Assembly (NCBI GenBank): GCA_964247055.1
Contig: OZ176053.1
Location: forward strand, 12,462,001 to 12,526,000
Reading direction: 5' to 3'
DNA: 64,000 bases
Source: Paragordius varius
Lineage: Eukaryota > Nematomorpha
The position numbers and the translations under genes were made by a program. Below the pieces are notes generated by a model that was not told where the DNA came from, ran no database searches, and was given only the letters and a program-made list of their open reading frames with translations. Of the stretch, positions 25,138 through 39,029 are shown one piece after another; position 1 is the first letter of the stretch, and every line of letters begins with the position of its first letter.

Positions 25138-25897
25138 TTTTATTATTGTTGTTGTTGTTGTTGTTGAGCTTGTAGTCGGTTATCGACCATTAGCGATTTT
25201 GTAGGAAAACCTCCTCCATTCGGTTCTGTCGTGAGCTTTTTGAGATAGTTTTTGCAATGACAATTTGGAAAGTGATAAGATTTCGTCTACCCAGCGAATA
25301 CGTCTGCGTCCTCTTCCTCTCTTACCATTTACTTTTCCTAACATAATATCCTTTTCCAAAGAATTGCCCCGAATAATGTGTCCAAAGTAACCGAATTTTT
25401 GTTTCATTATTTTACCCCGAAGCGTTGTTTGTGCGTTAATTTTATTTACAATATCGATATTCTTTATTTTGTCCTTCCATGTTATACCAAGTATCTTTCT
25501 CCAGCAAAACATTTCAAACGCGTTTATTCTTTTTTCGTCTTCACTTTTGATAGTCCAGCTTTCACACCCGTATAACATGATAGGAAAGATTAATGCATTT
25601 ACTAGTCGGATTTTTGTTTTAAGGGTTATGTCATGAGATTTCCATAACTTGTAGTGTGAGGATAGAGCGCATTTGGCGATAGCTATGCGTCTTCTTATTT
25701 CTTGGGAACTGGAGCTTAAGTTGTTGATAATGCTTCCAAGGTATGTGTATTCGTTGACTACTTGAATTGTTTCGCCATTAATCCGAAGCGAGTTATAGGA
25801 ATGAGGGGAGTTGATATGTAAAATTTTAGTTTTGTTGAGGTTTAATGTAAGATTGTATTTTTTGAGGTTTAATGTAAGATTGTATTTTTTGCACATT
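25138..25897 (-). mobile_element. 5'-truncated LINE, C-terminal part of the RT ORF plus 3' tail
   Basis: A 238-residue minus-strand frame (25896-25180) carries the C-terminal region typical of endonuclease/RT LINEs: EYTYLGSIINNLSSSSQEI, ALIFPIMLYGCESWTIK, INAFEMFCWRKILGITWKDK, FGYFGHIIRGNSLEKDIML and GKRGRGRRRIRWVDEI. The 3' UTR ends in a (CAA)n tail (seen as TTG repeats at 25145-25166). The catalytic RT core is missing because of 5' truncation. Near the truncation a 27-bp unit is duplicated in tandem (about 25837-25890). A shorter copy of the same family lies at 50411-50730, and the RT core at the window end is probably related. Confidence 0.88.
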
Positions 25898-26516
25898 TAT
25901 TTATAGATTTTGGTCGCTCACTCGAAATTTTGGACCCTTTAGGCAAATTGCAATTTTGGCTATTAAAGCCGGTTAAACAAACTATAAAAACTGAGTCGAT
26001 AATAGTTTTCATGCATCGAATTTTGTAGCAAAAATTATAATGAAAAATATTACAGTAGATCGCTTTGGTGTGCAAATTATATTGTTTTGTCCTGATATAT
26101 AAATATATATATTCTGATCGAACAATATATCAGGATTCTCATGGTGCTTTTGGGTTTAAGAAACGATTTTATGGTTGTAGCTTGAAAATCGAAAAAATAG
26201 AGCACATGTTTTGAAACGCTAATGCTTTATTCCAAAAATATCATTAAAATTTATGATATATTTAAAATAATAAAATATTTTGATAAAGATCATTAAATTA
26301 TATAGACAAGTGTTATAAAATATCTCAAGTGCATGCTTAAAATATTATAAAATTCGCTCGCCCAAATTTGCTAAAATTATATTTTTAGACAAAATATTCA
26401 TTTTTTCGGATATTTTACTATCAGAATATTTTAAAATCTTTACGCAATCTCTATTTTTTCGAATTTTTTTATATCAGAATATAATTAAGAATCTTTATCT
26501 GCCCTTTCGCCTTTAT
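25898..26516. other. Intergenic, nothing recognised
   Basis: AT-rich sequence between the LINE fragment and the next TTAA element. No gene or repeat was identified. Confidence 0.4.
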
Positions 26517-27056
26517 TTAACAGTTGGACACAACACATTCCTTTTAGTCCTTCGATTAAAATTGGGGTAGTTGGATACCCCAGACCCGTTTAAAATCAAA
26601 TACTTTAAAAAGTATGGAAGGAATTGAAACCATGGCAAAATTTTGCACTTATATAATATTATTTGATATTACTTATTTTAAGCTAAAACCGAAAGGTAAA
26701 CATTTAGTCAACGTCACATGTGTGCAATGGTAAAATTGAAAAATAATACAAAATAAACCCCTTTTCTATTTTTATCTTAAATGGAATTTAAATATAAAAT
26801 TAGCTTTAATTTCCTAAAAATTAAATAAAGACGACATTTTGCAATAATTTTATAAAATAATAATGGCGTCGAAGTATTTTGACATGAAATTTTTTTTCAA
26901 AACAAAATTACATTTAGATGTTTTGGCATATTTATATAATTTTTTTAGGATAGAAGCATAAATTTAAATTGAGACCGTTTCCTTCAGTAGTATAAAAATC
27001 CTAACTCAAATTTAGTCTGGGGTATTAAGATACCCCAATTTGAATCGAGGTGTTAA
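26517..27056. mobile_element. TTAA-flanked MITE, copy 2 (540 bp)
   Basis: It begins TTAACAGTTGGACACAACAC and ends AATCGAGGTGTTAA, inverted relative to the 7994 copy. The box GGGGTAGTTGGATACCCC is intact near the left end and GGGGTATTAAGATACCCC near the right end. The interior is alignable by eye with copies 1 and 4 (for example ACGACATTTTGCAA). It has no coding frame. Confidence 0.78.
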
Positions 27057-27150
27057 GTGCATCTTTTGCACGGAACCAAAAATTTGAGATTTTCTACCTA
27101 TAATAAAATATTGTTTAGCTTTGTGTATGTAGTTGATATGTTTTTGAAGT

Positions 27151-29140
27151 ATTGGGTGGGTTAATAAAATTATTTTTTGACTTTTTGCAAGTTTTTCAAA
27201 TCAATGGCTTGCTTTCATGCGATCAAAAATTTTAATATTAGACGGCTTTAGTCAAGAAACCTGATTTGGAGGTGATAAAAAATCATATGATCAATTAAAC
27301 TTGATGATTTTGTAAGTGTGGTCTGGGGCACACTTGACAGATTTAAAAATATGGACAATTTTTTTAGGAAACTATTGATGTATATAATTTGAGTTTTATA
27401 TATATTTAAAATCTTTGTTGAACCTATAAACTGTTTATTTGATAATTTTTTGCTAATTAACCTAATTGGGGGGATACAAAAGATGATAAATTTTTAGAAA
27501 AACTCTGATAATATTTAAGAACAATGGTGATAAAATATTTTAAATTTAGCAATTCCGTAAGCCCGCAAAAAGTTTTTCACGAAAATATCTTGATATTTTG
27601 AAATTTTCATATATACATAGAAAACGCTAGAGGTTATACTAGTAAAATATATAAAGAGTGTATTTCATCAGAATTTTATTTCAAATGTAATGATGATATT
27701 CAATTAAAAATAATAATATGTTATATTGAATAAACATCTTTTTATAATATTAACAAACGGATCCCAACAAATGAGTAGTGAGGTAAAATAATTGCGAATG
27801 TTTTAAGGAAGAATGGTTTCATTTACTTAAAAATTTTAGTAGGCCGAATCTTTAGAAAAACATGTAACATAAAATGAGATACGTGCCATTGCGTATGAAA
27901 AACTTCAATAAATGCTGATTGGATTGATTGTTTATCTATTTGAGCCTTTTTTCTTAAATTTTGGCAAAATGATGAAAATAGTTTCCGAATACGAAGTGGT
28001 AGCAAAAGATGTTACATTCATAAGCAAAAGACTTGACTTAAGTTTTTTTATCACCCATCTCTAAGTTAACACCTGGCTTAGGTAAACCTGCTCAACCTGC
28101 CTAGAATTACGAGTCAGGTTCGACTTTAATATCACCCCACCCATTATTTGGAATAAAGCATTTGGCCTTTATCAAGAAAGATTTTTAACCATAAGACTTA
28201 CCATTTTCTGATCCATTACTACAAAAGTGGTAATAACTTTTTATCACTCGTAAGAACCAATAGCACCATGATAATCTATACACCTATCAAATTATATATA
28301 ATTCAAAAAGATATTTTTTAGGGATGTGTTAAATATTTTCTTTTTATATATTATTCAAATCAGGGGTGTTTATACTGGTTTTCGAACCGCATTTTAAAAT
28401 CAAATAAACCAGTAGGCCGATTAGATATGGGCCTCGAAAACGTAAAAATGCTAAGATTTAGCGAGATTATTTAATATTAGATAAATTCTAGAGTTAAAAT
28501 AAACCTATCGTTTATTCATTATAACTTTTTACCCGAATGTAATTTTATATTTCCCATTTTCGCACCATTCTTATATAAAAATTAAATATTAATCATCTTT
28601 CAAATTTTCAAATCTTCCTTTTAAATAAAATTATAAACACTAAGTGTTACAAAAATATGTAAGAAGTTTATTTCATCATAAATTTATTTTAAATGTAATG
28701 TTGATAATCAATTAAAAGTAATAACATGTTATATTGCATAAATATCTTCCCATTATTTTGCAAATGGACTTCTAGTAAAATGAGTGAGCTAAAATAATAT
28801 AGTATTTTTTAAAGGTGAATGATTTCATCAAATTAAAAATTTTAACCGGGCTCAATATCTAAAAAAATTAATAATAAATATGATGCGTGCTATTAAGTTT
28901 TAAAAACAAATACATATTGTATTGATTGTTTTTCTTTTTGGCTTTATTTCATAAGGTTAAAATGATAAAATGATTTCCGTAATATATTGGGTGGTATAAA
29001 AGTGTAACATTCATAAGTAAAAGACTTGACTTAAGTGTTTTTTTATCACTGATCTTCAAGTGACTCTCAAGTAAATTGCTCACTTGCAACGCTTGACTTA
29101 CAAGCAGTGCGACATTTTTATCCCTCCACCCAAAATAATT
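27151..29140. repeat. Direct-repeat pair with GGGTGG/CCACCC inverted ends
   Basis: About 500 bp at 27640-28143 is repeated in the same orientation at 28665-29133, with diverged sequence (shared strings include AATATGTTATATTG-type text, TTACATTCATAAG and AAAAGACTTGACTTAAG). The outer ends of the first unit are TGGGTGGG at 27153 and CCCACCCA at 28143. A compact 147-bp module at 28987-29133 has inverted tips TTGGGTGG and CCACCCAA followed by ATAAAA-like inner bases. This fits a MITE with short terminal inverted repeats plus an old segmental duplication. No coding frame was recognised. Confidence 0.5.
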
Positions 29141-29500
29141 GTTGTGAGATTTTAATCAAAAAGGGAACTAATTAAATCAAATTTTATAGATATTTTTAGT
29201 AAAAGTTTTTTCTGTAAATAAAAGGTTAGCGCCCTAAAGTACGAGACGAGGATCACTGATTTCAATCATGGCTTTTATCATAAGTTCAAATATAATTTGG
29301 AATTAAAAGCTACCTCAAAAAATAATATGTCGCTTAAGCCAAAGATACATGTTAAACCCCCTTTATCCAATTGTTTTTATATTTTCTTGTAAATTAAGTA
29401 GTAATTGCATTTTTTAATACGCAGGTGTTGAAATATCACATGGATTTTTCTTCAGATTTTTGGTCACATTCACAATTATTGTGCTGTGAAAATCGATAAT

Positions 29501-32500
29501 ATGGGTATTTAAAACTTAATCGGTTTAGTTAAATTATCCAAATGTTTGAAATGTAATAAAATATGCAATGGTGAAGTACTTAAATTGGATAACAAATTTT
29601 ACCATAAACTATGTTTCAAATGCTCAGGTTCATCATTTATATTAATGTTAGAATGTGGTTGTTCATTAAAAGATTCAAATTTTTGTACAAGAGATGGTGT
29701 TGTCTATTGTGAAGATCATTTTAATGAAAAATACGGTATACGTTGCCATCGTTGTAAATCATTTATGGCTGGAAAAGTCATGAGCGCCCAAAATAAATTT
29801 TATCATCCACAATGCTTCACATGTTCAGTTTGCAAGTATTACAATCAATTAATATTTATTAAAGTGTCCCGCTTAATCCTGGTAAAATATATGAAACTGT
29901 TGGAAATTTATGTTGTCCCAAATGTGTTCACATAGAATTAGCATCCACCACTACGCAAAGTAAATTGGATCAAAGACCAATCATAAATGGACAAATTAGT
30001 GAAGAACCAAACAATAGTGAATTAGCCAGTGGCGCAACACAAAATGTGAAGGAAATTATATGCGAATCGTGTCACAAAGAAATTAGCGGTCAACTCCTAC
30101 AAGCCGGTGATAAATTTTTCCATCCTGAATGTGGAAAATGCGTTATTTGTAATAAAACTTTTGTTGAAGCAGAAGACGTCTACCTACTGGGAACTGACAT
30201 TTGGCATTTTTATTGCGCTTATCCCGAAAATATGGTATTATTTTTTACTTTAATTTTGCGGTTTTTGCTTAGGCAAGGGGTTGATTTTTTACAATTTTAA
30301 GATAATCAATCTAACAGCTGATTATAATGTAATAACTGCGGTTATAAGCAGACAATTTTTGTAACCCAGAAACTTAATTAACTAATTTCGCTTTTGATCT
30401 ACATATATGTATTTTTATAAGACAATAAAATTTTAAAAAATAGAATCTGACAATCGAATTTTTTAACATTTTACATTTTTTGAATGTTATCTTAACGGGT
30501 TTAATGAATTACCAAACATTTTTTACGACAGTCTGTGGTGGATCAAAGCCATGGACATCACTCAATGAACACAAGCCTTTTTTCTCGCGGTTCCACCTCA
30601 TATTCTAGTCTTGATAGGACAAGGGTATACTTTTATATAAGTTTCGCTTATTTTACATTAACTTTATTGAAAAAAAGGAGAATTAAATATACATTGTTTC
30701 GGCTTATTTGCATTCAACCGTCTTAAATTGTGATAACTATAAATTATTAATATTTAGTTAAATATGAGAAAAAAAATTATTATATTTTGCAAGAGATTAA
30801 AATATTTTTGTTTTTATTTAAGACTTTATATCTGTTTTTTATTCCATATGAAACAATGAACACATATTTCAATGACCAACATATCTTTGCAAATAAATGC
30901 CATTTTAAATTTTAAACATGGAGTTTATATGACAGTTAAGTTATTCACAAAATCCTTGAACTCTGATTAAAGTTATATCTCCAAAAGATTATGTAAATTT
31001 TTATAAATAATAATTTAAAGTATAATTAAAAATGGCAAAATATAAAAAGGCACTGAGTATAAAATTGAATAATCGTTTTCTATTTTATTAATAAATATTT
31101 TAAAAACATACATCAAAAATTATAAGGCTAAAATACAGAGAAACTATAAATTGAATTTAATATAAATATAGCTTTTTGAAAATAATGCAGCTCACATAAT
31201 ATTAATTAGTACTTTGATTATGTATTTAGATTAAAAAAGTTTATGGGAGTTTAATTATTTTTTATATCCAGTCTTCTTATATATTTTTATAATTATGTTT
31301 TTATTATTAAAACCATATTTATTTTTTTTATTTTGTATATAACCGAATTATATGTACTCCTTTTTTAGGAAATTTTACCAAACATTAGAATCAAACATCT
31401 TTAGATATGGAATTCTAATCAAATAAGGATTTTTCATTTTTTTCGAATTCAACTCCATATTGTGTTCGAACTTATACCTTAAAATTATCGTGGCTTTATA
31501 ATACTTTTTACTCCAATGACAATTTATTAAGATCATATTTAAGCCTTCATTGACCTATATCCGCTGTGATTTGTAAAGTTTAGAAATCAAATAAACAACG
31601 CTTTTATTGGAAAAATGTTCAAAATCAGGATGTTTATAATTTTTACTTTCTAGGATATTTCTAATTTATGTGTCTGTTTATGAATAAATTGTTTGCCCAT
31701 TAAATATTAAGGTTGATGGCGCTATTATATTTATACTTTAGTAATCGTTAAATTTTCAGAATAAATTAAGTATTCAGTTTATTTTCTATTTACGGTATTT
31801 TTATCGTTTACCTGGTTATTAAAAAATACATTTATAACATAAACGCCTTAGACAAATTTTATTCAATTTTTTATAGTGTGAGTAAGTATAGATTGCTAGA
31901 AAGTTATTAATTATACCAATATACAACAAAGGGCAGTAATATTGGCTTATAGTTATTTTTTGACTTTTAATTATTAGCCAACAATAAATCTCTTTGCTGC
32001 ATATGCTATTCGGCAAATTAATAATTTATATACTTACTCATAATACTGTATATTTTACCTTTTTTAACGTAAAAATATTTAATGGATGCTTATATAAAAT
32101 AACCCCATGTATTTATTTACGTTTCCTAGAATTCGCTTGGAGAGAATTTGCTTTACCCATACGTTCCTTCGTTCATTAATAAACGCATGTTGAGAGATTC
32201 CTCCTCTAACACAACGGCACAGGCGCCGCAGGCTTATTCCCCTCTCCCTCAACTTTATACCATTAGCTATCTCAATCCAGGACTCACCAATCAAGGTTAC
32301 CTTAAAACTACGCTCCCTGTAAAAATGCCTAAAAGTCCGCATTTCCATAGACCGTTAGGCCCTAATTTTTCGTACAGACATCCACGAAACCATTTAATGA
32401 ATGTTACGATATCTGCCATTGCTGCTAAGCGAAAGGGGGGAAGGGCGGGAGCCATTTCCCAACTTTCGTCCTCGCGATGTTCGGATTCTGTGCTGTTGCC

Positions 32501-35500
32501 TCAAGAAATGATCAATAATGATACGACGACACCTACCAACATGATACCTGTTTCACAATCTATTACAGGTATATTATTTTAAAGAGACGATTTTGAGGGT
32601 ATTTTGAGTCAAAGTTTAACAAAGTTTAAGATTTAAGTATTTGATGAATATTGAAGAAACCTTGGTTTTTCATGTTTAAGGGTGTTTTTATTTTATTCTC
32701 GTTATGATAATTAAATGGAATGTGTGGATTTTATCTTAAAAAATTTGATATAATAAAATCGATATTGTAAGTGATATAAATGTCTTTTGGTTAGGAAAAC
32801 GCTTTTAAAATTAGGTTGTAAACATATCAAACCATTAATAATTTTTTTAAATGGATTTTGTTACCTAGTGACTTCTCAAATTTGAATCATATTTTAATAT
32901 TTTCTCCGATTTTCGACGTTAGATTTTATATAAAAGACGAGACTTTTATAAAACAAATATATCTGGAATGTCCAAGGCTTTGCGGGCCGCATCGATACTC
33001 TCCAATAAGATCAATTTTTGCAATATCGAATATTTTAACTGAATCCAAATATTTTATTTTATAGGCATTTTTTAGATAAACTTTTACTTATTACAGAATG
33101 TCGGACGTGTAATTAATTAGACACAATTAATATTTATTCATGTAATTGTTTTAGCGGCTAAAATCGAAGCAGATATCGAACCTATTGAATTAGCCCATTT
33201 TCCTGACGCTCGCAAACCGAAAGATGAGGACATCCTAACACCGAAAATCGAACGAGAAGATTGGCCAGCACCTCCGTTTGGACCTGCTATGCCAGGTCTT
33301 ATTTCATTTTTATAATTTAACTTTTTTTTTCGGATTACATCTAATTTCTTTTGCTGTTACTCTAATAATAAGCTCAACTCTTACACAATGTGGAGTGTTT
33401 AAATTTGAGTATACTATACCATTTACAGTTCAAATTCACCTTCGAACAATTCAAAATTATTCTTTGTGTTTTTTAAGATTAAAAATTACCTATATTTTTT
33501 TATATTTAAAAAAAATAAAATTACCTATAAAATATATATAATACTGGAAAAATAATAAACTATGCCATAAGAATATATTTTATATTAATAATGAGTTATA
33601 TAATTATTGCGAAAACGCATAATTTATTTTTAGGGTGAATTTGAATTGTTCAAGGGTGAATTAGAATTGTTCAAGGTGAATTTGAATTGTAAATGGTATA
33701 CATTTTTTGAAACAACAATCAATCATAATATCCAATAAATTTTTTAGAACGAAAATATTTGTGGGCCAGACCCCAAGACGCCAAGGATGACGAGGATATG
33801 AATGGTGAAGAAAAGCCCCCGCTTACCAAAGAAGTTGAATATTTAAGAAATATTCATTCAGGACTTGGAAATGTATGTTATGTTATGTTTTATCGTTCTG
33901 AATATATAAAAAAATCTTTGTGACCCAAATATCCGTTTTTATTTACATTTTTTTCATGATAAATAGTTTTGATATTTACTCCTTTTTTATTAGATTATAG
34001 AGCTTATTTTATATCCCACAAATATGAAATTTTGGTAAATGTAATTTTTTGAAAATTAATATATATATATATATATTTAAAAAACAGCAATTAAAAGTAG
34101 GGTTGATTTACAAAAACTGCTGTAAATAATTAAATTACTGCGCGGTTCTGGTTACAAACCTCTCTTTTAAATGGATATTCCAACATTAAATCCATATATT
34201 ATATGGTAGGTGTTATTGAAAGAATTTTCAAATCAGCAGTTTTTGGCCGGTAAAGTAATGAAAAACCCTCAATATTCTTCCAGAACATCTTCTGCTTGTG
34301 ATACGCATGTAACATTTCCAGATTTAAGTAAACCATATATATATTTATATATAGCATTAGGTCCATAGTTTAGTTTCAATTATCAAATAATTTGAAAATG
34401 TACTTATTGGCAAAAGTTATTTTTTTCGTTTAAAACTAATATATCACAAACATTTTTAGACAATGTAGATTGAAATTAGTTTTTTTAAATACTTTTTCAG
34501 AACCCAAGATAAATTAAAATCAATTATTGGATTATAAAAATGATATGTTTTTTTAATTTTTGAAAGTTTTCCAAACAATCAAGCTTTTTCCACGTTTGAT
34601 TCCTCTCAAAAATATTATTTTTCATATGAATCTGGTTTTGCATTCATAAAATGACATTTACGATTTATCGCATTCTTGTGCGTTTAGATTAGATAGACTT
34701 TATTATTGATTTTATATTCTTGCCATATTATGCATACCACCTAAAAAATTCATTTATTTATATTTATACGTATCTTGTTTGCATTTAGAATACCAATCCG
34801 ATATGGAGCCGCCAGAAGCGAATTTGAATACTACATCAGCAAACCATGTACAAAAACTCTAAATATTTTTAATTTTACATTGATTATACCATTTTTAAAA
34901 TTATTGGGAAAAATATATTTTTTACCTAATTTACAATTTTATATATCATTATTTATCATAAAAACGCAAAAATTAATAGGAAACACAATATATATATATT
35001 AAAACATATTTAGTATGAAGCCAACGAAATCAGATCTAGGAGTGTAGAGCTTGGAGATCGATATTCCAGAATGGATTTGCAGAATGATCAGAATGGCCAA
35101 GTTAATATATTTTATTTATAAAAATTTTATTATTGCTCATGTGGTTTTAATTTCCATATAACCCATATATTATAAAATATATGGCAAATTTTATATATAT
35201 TAAAATAGACTGTATTCAATACAGTTTTATCAAAATAATTTTTGTATTACAGAGGCAAAAATATAAATACGAAGGCGCCATACCAAACGAAATGTATTGC
35301 ATTTATCCCCACACGGCTTATCACACAAGGAGTATGCCTAACATGGCAGATGTCGAATCTTTAAAAGTTAATTTTATATTGTCTTTTTGTATTTACCGAA
35401 AAATTTATAAATTAATAAAGTTTATATAAATACTGACGTAACTGTGGTAAACTTTGATGTTTGAAGGTTTTTTTTACCACAAATTTTGATTCCGAGTTTT

Positions 35501-36063
35501 TTATTTAAAGGAAAAAATGGAATAAATCAAATTATAATAATACAAATTTTGGGCATAAGAGTGATTATTGATACAATAATAATAATAATATTTATATTTT
35601 AAGTAAGTTTATATAAATATAAACGAAATATAATGAATATTAACATTATTGTATTGATAATCGCTCTTTTGCCAAATATTCATTTTATTAAACTAATAGA
35701 CGCAAATTAAATCCGTCAATTTATCTAATAATAAATGATATCATATTATTTATTACATAACATTATTAGATTTACCCCTATCATTTGATTAAGACGACGA
35801 ATCGCAAGTTACCACCAGGGATATGCAGGACTCGTTTAGAGGTAATAATAATTTATTCAAAAAATTTTTTATCTTACCTCAAACTTTTCTTTTTTTGTTA
35901 TAATGTTTAAAATATGAAAATTACAAGTTAATATTCATATATGTTTTAGAGTCATTTAGCACCACACGAATTTATGTATATATTCGGTTGCACGATGGAA
36001 GAATTTTATACCCTGCCTGAATGGCGAAGGAATTTATTGAAGAAAGCTGCAAAACTTTGGTAG
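29501..36063 (+). CDS. abLIM/UNC-115-like actin-binding LIM protein, 13 exons
   Basis: This is a cytoskeletal protein with LIM zinc-finger domains and a C-terminal villin headpiece that binds F-actin; relatives act in axon guidance and muscle. Exons: 29501-29504, 29529-29627, 29652-29835, 29865-30234, 30532-30624, 32130-32568, 33155-33295, 33748-33872, ~34804-34848, 35014-35100, 35253-35366, 35770-35841, 35950-36063; about 628 aa. LIM1 begins CLKCNKICNGEV, LIM2 CHRCKSFMAGKV, LIM3 CESCHKEISGQLL. A central Ser-rich linker has the family strings MPKSPHFHRP and IEREDWPAPP. The headpiece reads IYPYHLIKTTNRKLPPG and ends in WRRNLLKKAAKLW. Three LIM domains resemble nematode UNC-115; vertebrate abLIM has four. 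The four-base first exon and the ninth exon are less certain; all other phases agree. The intron at 33296-33747 holds a TA MITE. Confidence 0.9.
33417..33698. mobile_element. TA-flanked MITE with 21-bp subrepeats, copy 1 (282 bp)
   Basis: The tips are TACCATTTACAGTTCAAATT on the left and, inverted, AATTTGAATTGTAAATGGTA on the right, each flanked by TA. Inside the right end, a GGGTGAATTTGAATTGTTCAA-type unit is repeated about three times in tandem; the left end carries fewer units. It lies within an intron of the LIM/headpiece gene. A second copy is at 60516-60892. Confidence 0.78.
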
Positions 36064-37090
36064 TTTTAGTTAAAAGTCGTTTTTTTTATAATTTGTAAAA
36101 TCGCTTCTCCTCATCTCACATTAAAAAAGACATTTATTGTACTTAATAACTCATCTCTCATTTTGCACACCGTTTTGCGTTAATAAAAATTATCATTTAT
36201 AAGCTATATAATTATTATACAAATATTTGTATTAAAACGTCAATATAGGTATACACTTATTTTATTATATGTATGTAAATTAATAAATTGTTTTTTTGCT
36301 ATAATTATTATGAGCGTAACATATTTTCCTTCAAACTATTCTTATCCGCGATTTTATATGCTGTTTTTCCAATGGGTTAAAAATCCATATCTTTTTTTTA
36401 AAAATGAAGCATATAATATTACCTTTAATTCATTTGAGTAAACATGTTTTTTAAATAATATTGTGAAAAAATAAGCTTTGTTAGAACCGATTCTTACCTA
36501 ATCTTACCGTTTTTAATATAGGTAAAATAGTAACTTTAATTATCGATTCTGGCCAGCGATATTTTTAGAGCAGTTGGAGTTAATTAGTTTTGAAGTTCAT
36601 TTTTCTGCGTACAAATACCTAATAAACCGTGGGTATTTATAAAATGCAGTTTTAGTCAACATATTTTAGCCATATTTATTTTTGCAAATAATTACGTTAC
36701 AGCAAAATACGGCGCTGAATAAAATACCGTCACGTTTTATTTGTATTTAAAACATATTGAACCATTAGAATGAGCTTTGAGGGATTCGGTGGCTGAGTCG
36801 GCCCATATGATTGTGGTTTACAAATTTTAAAAGACGTCTACCTAAAAAAGTATTTTGCGCCGGCTGTTCACATCTCCATTGGGTTTGTTCAAAGGCTTAT
36901 TTAAATGACCTTTAGTGTTTGCTGTTACCTTCTTTTTAAAATGTTGTATTTAAATTATTACACAAAATTAAAACAGTTAATTTTATGTGAGTTAACTTGA
37001 AAACTTCAAATATTGGTTAGAATGAATAGGTATAATACAGTGGGCTGCTCCCTTTACCCTCCCATCAGTGTATCAGGTTTAGTCATAAGT
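36064..37090. other. Intergenic, no gene recognised
   Basis: AT-rich 3' flank of the LIM/headpiece gene. The only less AT-rich patch (about 36770-36900) contains no convincing frame or RNA fold that I can defend. Confidence 0.4.
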
Positions 37091-37099
37091 TTTTACTGG

Positions 37100-38160
37100 T
37101 TTTTGGTAAAAAACATGTAATTTTAAAAGATAAAAAATAATTTATTTTATTAAAAAATTGTACATCAGCTTCTACACATTTCGTCCATATATAAATGGCG
37201 TACCAAAAAAACTTTATGACTTTTGCGGCAAACCATTTATCAAGCCATTCTCCAACCTTTTCGAAATAGTTTAAGTGCGGCTCTGCGAGGGTGGGTCCTA
37301 TTGATGCGAAGTATATTAGTCAGATAGCACCAGGTCAAGAAAGTTCAGCAGATGCGAATCCCCTAAAGCGATTTTATGGTCTTTCACTGATTTTTCTATG
37401 TGAAACGGAGAATTTTTGTGTAGCAAATTCATTTTGCCATGTATTCTGGCAGACTCCGGTCGTTTTTCAATTAATGCATAAATTTATTATTTGTTTGGTA
37501 AAAAATTTATAATACAAAATATCGTACCCAACAGACCCGCATTGTTTTCTTTTTTAAGCGATTTAGCATGTGTTCATGAAACGGGTTAACAAGGTGGAGG
37601 CCACGATTTTTCCGCTTTGGATTTACAAAATAAAATCATATCTCATCACCCGTCTCAATTCGATGCAAAAATATTTTCGTGAGTTTTAAGCCGGATTTTC
37701 AAGTGTCTTTTCGATTTAACGATCCGAATTTTGTGGGACCCAATAACCAAGTTTATTGGTCTCTATCATTGCTCATAAACATCTATTTTGTTTTTATTAA
37801 CACATATAATGCTTCTGCTGATTGCCGTTGAGTTCCAATTGGGACATCATCCAATAATCATGCATTTGTTCGTTGCAGTTGTGAGTGTATAAAGCGCCCA
37901 CGCCACATAAAATTATGACTTTTATATTGGAACGATTTTTTACATATGTATTTCTACCAGCCAACGATAACTCTCAACAGCCCTTTTTCTGATGAGAATG
38001 CTTTTAGTCAACAAATTCGAGGTGATTATTGAGTGATAAAATAAAGACGCTAGTTTTCCGCGTACTCAGTTTGTTTGTGTTGTCATTTAATGTCAGAAAA
38101 CAAAATAGGGTCTGTGTATTAATTGTTTGCATACTTTTCCCTGTCGTTTTTCTTAGTTAA
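37100..38160 (-). mobile_element. Degraded mariner-like transposase relic
   Basis: Conceptual minus-strand pieces match the mariner transposase: FLHRIETGDE followed by VNPKRKNRG in the catalytic region (about 37590-37690), and a C-terminal EKVGEWLDKWFA ... WTKCVEADVQFF near 37160-37280. Frames are broken repeatedly and no intact ORF remains. Similar relics lie at 41290-42350 (-) and 46210-47320 (+), all around the USP copies. Terminal repeats could not be delimited. Confidence 0.6.
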
Positions 38161-39029
38161 TACGGTAACAACTTATGCTACTCCTAATAATCCAATAAAG
38201 ATCATTTTTAATTAGCTGTTTGTGCCTAAATGTGTGGAAATATACCTGGTAGATGCAGATTGCTAACGTTATTGCACACAAGACCAATTATAAAATAACT
38301 AATACTGATCATTTTTTTATGTTCATGATACCAATAAATTCAGGGATTCGCATCAAAACCGTTTTTGTGGAATGAAAGCTAGAACCATTAGCCTTTTTAT
38401 ATGCCCTTTAGGAGGCAAATAAAATGGTCAGAAAAAACAACAAACAAAATTTTATGTTTTAACGCTTATTTTTTTCTGTCATTTTATTCAATACCTTTCC
38501 TAAATTTAAAAAACCGGGAATAATTTGACTGAAAAACAATGAACCAAAATCATTTGTTCAGACATCGTTTTTCATCGAATTGGCTTGAAAGGCAGATTAA
38601 ATTTAGTTTTTACTTTGGAGGTCCTTTTAAACAACCAATTTTATTTTAATTTTAAATTTGGTAATTTATACCGTTTTTGGCGCGTCATTTTTATCCATAT
38701 ATAATTTATAAATTAATTTTTAATTTAAATGTTAATTATATTATTTTTAGCTTTTATTATTGTTAGCCAATCAATTAAGGTTGCGCTTTGTTTGTGTCCC
38801 AGGCATTATAATTTGAGTTTGAAAACTTTTTTTATTGAGTAGGATATTAGTAACCAAAAATAAAAAACTATTTAACGGTAAAAAGAAAAAAATCAATGTC
38901 AACACATCATCGGTCAAAACTCTGCAGCAATCGAAGACGAATCGAGAATTAATAACAATATAGGTTATATGTTTTCAAAATACTTTAATATTTTGTAATC
39001 AAGAAAGATGATAATTAAATTTTATTACA
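38161..39029. other. Upstream flank of USP copy 1
   Basis: AT-rich sequence between the mariner relic and the left arm of the USP inverted duplication. No gene was recognised. Confidence 0.4.

Noticed and set aside
24831-25204. Overlapping frames inside the Helitron-like elements (also 55294-55605, 57606-57893)
   Set aside because: They translate repetitive, non-conserved element sequence and show no Rep or helicase motifs.
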